46,483 nucleotides of DNA from contig JAYTCQ010000233.1 in the NCBI GenBank assembly GCA_043736395.1, positions 1 through 46,483 of the forward strand, written 5' to 3'. Positions 43,564 to 46,483 of this stretch are shown piece by piece. The stretch's first letter is position 1; each line of letters begins with the position of its first letter. The notes beneath the pieces were generated by a model. The model made no database searches and was not told the origin of the DNA. It worked only from the letters and a program-made list of their open reading frames with translations. The position numbers were made by a program, and so were the translations under genes. The stretch is from JAFDVL01 sp043736395. GTDB taxonomy: Bacteria > Acidobacteriota > Blastocatellia > RBC074.

Positions 43564-44367
43564 TTATTTCGGGAGCCTGCTCCAGATACGATCTTTAATT
43601 TCGGTTGACTGGAGAAACACCTCGTCGGCAGCCCGGCGCGAAGTAACGAGATTAAATTCGTGCCATTTGATTTTGGCTTGCGTATTAATAACTTCCTGCT
43701 GACGAATTTTTTCTGCCTCCAACGGCAGGTATACCTTTTGCTTTTTACACTCGGCTAATAAATATCTAGCCCATTCCAAAACACCGTCGCTGCGGGTGAA
43801 GGCGGCGATGGTTTCTCCGGCCTGCTTTGGGACATTTGGGTATTTCGCGCCCGATCCATTTTCCTTATGACATTGAGCGCATAAGAGAGACGTATCCGGT
43901 GGCCAGTTGACCACCGACGAAGCCATGTGCCGATGACAATTCGTACAACTTGGGCCGTTGCCTGATTCCTGCAACACTTGCGAATGGCGGCTCTTTACAA
44001 AGGCATTCGCAATTTCCTGATGGCAGGAACTACACGTTTGAGCGAGATTTTTTGGATGTAAGGTGCTCTGCGAAAAGTCTGGAGAAAGCACGCCTTCGTG
44101 CGCAAGCTTGTAACTATCTGTGCTCGGATTGCCACCATGACATTTTTCACAGCCAACTGCCTTGTTCGCATGACGCGAGCCTTTCCATTCATAAAAATGA
44201 GCGCTCACGCCAACCGGTTCCTTTAAACCAGCGTGACAAGTGACACAATTATTATTGCGAAAAACATTCGGCACTCCATGCGGAGTTTTTTTCTGCATCG
44301 CGCCAAGAAACACAGACAGACTTAGAATTCCACAAATCATTACCACTACTATTTTTGCTTTGCGCAT
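43564..44367 (-). CDS. Exported pentaheme c-type cytochrome (copy 1)
   Basis: This 267-residue protein has a signal peptide (about 1-23) and five CxxCH sites: CVTCH, CEKCH, CSSCH, CTNCH and CAQCH. The C-terminal helical part (SDGVLEWARYLLAECKKQK and IKWHEFNLVTSRRAADE) matches its neighbour. Conserved blocks such as GPSCTNCHRHMASSVVNWPP recur in both. It opens a cytochrome-cytochrome-DUF302 operon with an 11-nt spacing and a near-perfect sigma54 site upstream. Its electron donor and acceptor are unknown. Confidence 0.9.
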   Translation of the reverse strand: MRKAKIVVVMICGILSLSVFLGAMQKKTPHGVPNVFRNNNCVTCHAGLKEPVGVSAHFYEWKGSRHANKAVGCEKCHGGNPSTDSYKLAHEGVLSPDFSQSTLHPKNLAQTCSSCHQEIANAFVKSRHSQVLQESGNGPSCTNCHRHMASSVVNWPPDTSLLCAQCHKENGSGAKYPNVPKQAGETIAAFTRSDGVLEWARYLLAECKKQKVYLPLEAEKIRQQEVINTQAKIKWHEFNLVTSRRAADEVFLQSTEIKDRIWSRLPK

Positions 44368-44409
44368 GTAGAGTCCTTAATTTTGTAAATACTTTCCCGG
44401 ACTCATCAG

Positions 44410-44425
44410 TGCAACACTGGTGCCA
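44410..44425 (-). promoter_or_regulatory. Sigma54 promoter of the cytochrome operon
   Basis: On the minus strand the site reads TGGCAC-CAGTG-TTGCA, an exact match to the -24/-12 consensus with correct spacing. The predicted start is about 44398, 31 nt before the first cytochrome gene. It is the best sigma54 match in the stress/redox locus. Confidence 0.75.
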
Positions 44426-44504
44426 CAGCTTAACCTTCAGGATTTGCGTGAACTTCCCCAATTTGAGCGTAAAATCCCTCAGCGGGCTTTTATAGAACTC
44501 AGTC

Positions 44505-44552
44505 AAATAAATGACCGCGGAACATTCATCAAAGTTCCGCGGTCATTTATTT
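44505..44552 (-). terminator. Perfect 19-bp hairpin terminator
   Basis: The arms 44505-44523 and 44534-44552 are exact complements with a 10-nt loop and a GC-rich middle flanked by A/T-rich ends. It lies just after the stop of the leftward protein at 44566, so it should terminate that mRNA before the cytochrome promoter. Confidence 0.8.
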
Positions 44553-44565
44553 CCTGCCCAAATCT

Positions 44566-46483
44566 TTACGCAAAATTGGGAGGAAGGGGGAAGCGCGCAT
44601 TGATCAGTGCTTGATTGTCTGCGCCTAATTTGCCAATTGTCGTAATTCCATGATCAATAAAATTGGCGGGGACAACCGGACTGGTATGCGAAGTGTCTTC
44701 GATGCCAGTTCGTTGTCGGAAAGAACGATTAAGCCAATCGTTCATCAGTTCACCTGCCACCGATGGAGCGTTGTGTCCGTCGGCTCCAATTTTGCCGACG
44801 CTGACGCCAATCAGGCTGTGGATGATTTCGTGCGCCATGGTCTCGCCCATCAATCTTCCAAAGACTTTGATAGCAAGGTCAAGCAAAGCTGTTGAAGGCG
44901 CAGCCGCAGCTTCGACTTCAAGCAGGATGGCTTGCGTTTCGGCATCTACCATTGTCCCCAGGGTTCCGGGAGCGGCAGGTTGCGGAACGTCGTAAGCTCC
45001 AGGGAAAAGCGTGATCGTTTCATTGAAGGATGCGGCGCTTAAACCGGTGGCTGAACCACGTGTGATCCCGAAAAGCGGAATCGGCTGACCCGTACCCGGA
45101 TCATTCGGCGGTTCCCCTTCAATGCGGACGGTCGTAATTAAAGCTGCGCCCACGTGAGCCGGAACAGCTTCGCTAAATGGCGCTAACGCCCAAACTGTGC
45201 GGACGTTCGAAGTCTTCAGAAGTTCGCGACAGGCATCGCGGGCTTCAGTCAGTAATTCGTTCTTCCGGGCGGTAAGTTTGAGCTGCGCTAACACGGCATC
45301 AAATTTCACCGTATCTTCTTCAATTTTCACAAACTGTGGAACGCAAATCCGCATCTGCGTTTTCGCAATCTGATTTCCGCCATTGAAGACAGCGACATCC
45401 AATCGCGTTAAGCCAGGACGCTTCCCTCTGATAATTGTTCTTTGCGCATCAGGGGTGAGGACTTCAAGCGCCGCCGCTTCGGACGGAGTCCAGCGCACGG
45501 TGAAACCTGATGGTGCATCGTTCACCTGAATTTCAAGATTCACTTCACCCGTCAAACTGTTCGAGGCTGGATTGAAGGCCCGGGTTTCAGCGGAGGCCGT
45601 GTCTGCCGCAAAAGAAATCGAAGCCTTACGCGTCGCCGTGCCATCAGGCAAAGTCTGCGCCCGTGCGTCAACTTCAACCTGCTCGCCGCTCGGACGTGTC
45701 ACCTTCACTGCCGCATTATTAGCACCGGCAGTTTCTGTGACCTGCTTGACGTCATCGGTTGCCATGGCTTTTGGCTCAGTGCTGGGGCCGGCGCCGATCA
45801 TACTTTGAATGGCTCCCTGCGTTAACTGCTTCGCCTGTTCATCAGTGAGCAGGCCTTGTTGTTTCGCCGTATCAATGGCGCGCATGGTCTTATCAATGTC
45901 TTTATTCATACGAGCCTGCAAGGCCAGATTGCCAGCCTTTTCACCGAAGAACTGCGCCGTCTGCAACGACGATTTCAGCGCTTCGAGAGCGTTGCGTTGA
46001 TTCCCTTCCAGTCCGGTGATGTCTTTGAATAAACCGGATTGACCGAGCAGCGACAGCGCACCGGCAAGACCCGTTGGATCAGGTGCAGCCGGAGCTGATT
46101 GCATCGCAATAATCGGGGCCGGGAAATCTTTGGCCGTCAAATCAGGTGTTGGAGTTTGTCGGCTCTCAGTGCTCACTGGCAGGATCGCAGGCGGATTATC
46201 AGGAATCGGCGATTCTTCCCAACGCCAGAAGCGTTCTTCTTCTTTGGTCTCGCAGGAATTGCAGGCACCCATGACGGCTTCGGCATACACACCACGAGTT
46301 GGAATGGCTACGCGCACGGGTTCGATGGGCGTATTTGGTTGATAATGTTCCAGCAAATCAATTGGGTTTTCAACGTCCTGATTGAAAGTAGGATCAAGAT
46401 GGTATCCTCGTGAAACGGGCATCACCAGCGAATTTCCGACAATTCCGATGAGAGTATTTTCGACCACGGAAGCCACACTGCGA
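44566..46483 (-). CDS. Large protein with C-terminal HExxH domain (5-prime end outside window)
   Basis: At least 638 residues are encoded and the frame stays open at the right edge, so the N-terminus is missing. I do not recognise the full architecture. It includes a Cys pair segment (GACNSCETKEEERFWRWEES), a Pro/Ala-rich linker, a helical region (KSSLQTAQFFGEKAGNLALQ), and Ig-like repeats (EVDARAQTLPDGTATRKA and GEVNLEIQVNDAPSGF). The C-terminal zinc-metalloprotease-like motif MAHEIIHSLIG lies about 90 residues from the end. The Cys-containing segment recurs, as I recall, in large Acidobacterial or Bacteroidetes proteins. A secreted or surface peptidase-like role is inferred from HEIIH only. 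Confidence 0.7.
   Translation of the reverse strand, partial: RSVASVVENTLIGIVGNSLVMPVSRGYHLDPTFNQDVENPIDLLEHYQPNTPIEPVRVAIPTRGVYAEAVMGACNSCETKEEERFWRWEESPIPDNPPAILPVSTESRQTPTPDLTAKDFPAPIIAMQSAPAAPDPTGLAGALSLLGQSGLFKDITGLEGNQRNALEALKSSLQTAQFFGEKAGNLALQARMNKDIDKTMRAIDTAKQQGLLTDEQAKQLTQGAIQSMIGAGPSTEPKAMATDDVKQVTETAGANNAAVKVTRPSGEQVEVDARAQTLPDGTATRKASISFAADTASAETRAFNPASNSLTGEVNLEIQVNDAPSGFTVRWTPSEAAALEVLTPDAQRTIIRGKRPGLTRLDVAVFNGGNQIAKTQMRICVPQFVKIEEDTVKFDAVLAQLKLTARKNELLTEARDACRELLKTSNVRTVWALAPFSEAVPAHVGAALITTVRIEGEPPNDPGTGQPIPLFGITRGSATGLSAASFNETITLFPGAYDVPQPAAPGTLGTMVDAETQAILLEVEAAAAPSTALLDLAIKVFGRLMGETMAHEIIHSLIGVSVGKIGADGHNAPSVAGELMNDWLNRSFRQRTGIEDTSHTSPVVPANFIDHGITTIGKLGADNQALINARFPLPPNFA

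Overview
The window looks like a chromosomal stretch from an Acidobacteriota-type bacterium, possibly Blastocatellia-like. This is inferred from a DUF1501 plus DUF1549/DUF1553 gene pair, an acidobacterial-style VWFA-related protein, mid-range GC content, and many self-complementary intergenic repeats. No CRISPR array, insertion sequence, prophage or rRNA was seen. There is one tRNA gene (Thr, anticodon CGT).

Layout. 1-6.2 kb: the DUF1501/DUF1549 pair, a class V aminotransferase, a gene I read as an HMA-thioredoxin selenoprotein (4998-5714), and a HIT hydrolase. 6.2-11.3 kb: a catalytically degenerate M1-like peptidase, tRNA-Thr, an AT-rich Mrr-type nuclease, a CxxCH+VWA secreted protein and a YcxB-like protein. 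11.3-12.5 kb: tyrS. 12.8-26.3 kb: a complete nitrate assimilation unit. It holds a NifA-like sigma54 activator, nasA, nirB, nirD, hemD, the ABC transporter nrtABC, an outer-membrane porin and cobA. Nitrate would pass the porin and the ABC transporter, be reduced by NasA and then by siroheme NirBD. HemD and CobA make the siroheme. 26.4-29.3 kb: a HAD phosphatase coupled to a SemiSWEET-like protein, and a hybrid histidine kinase. 29.6-44.4 kb: a stress and redox locus with an HtrA-like protease, three universal stress proteins, an SQR-like flavoprotein, an Nramp-like transporter, Hsp20, a BON protein, a flavodoxin, a CDP-alcohol phosphotransferase, a UMF1-type MFS transporter, a hemerythrin, DUF302 and two paralogous pentaheme cytochromes. 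The right edge cuts a large protein that ends in an HExxH domain.

Two observations stand out. First, at 4998-5714 one reading frame encodes a signal peptide, an HMA domain and a thioredoxin domain. It is interrupted only by two UGA codons, and these sit where the HMA CxxC cysteines belong. A SECIS-like hairpin follows, so a UxxU selenoprotein is the best reading. Second, sigma54-type -24/-12 elements (GG-N10-GC with TTGC) occur upstream of the nitrate activator and nasA. They recur upstream of seven transcription units in the stress/redox locus, which suggests a sigma54 regulon.

Many intergenic regions carry long inverted repeats whose arms are themselves palindromic. One of these lies in frame inside nirB.
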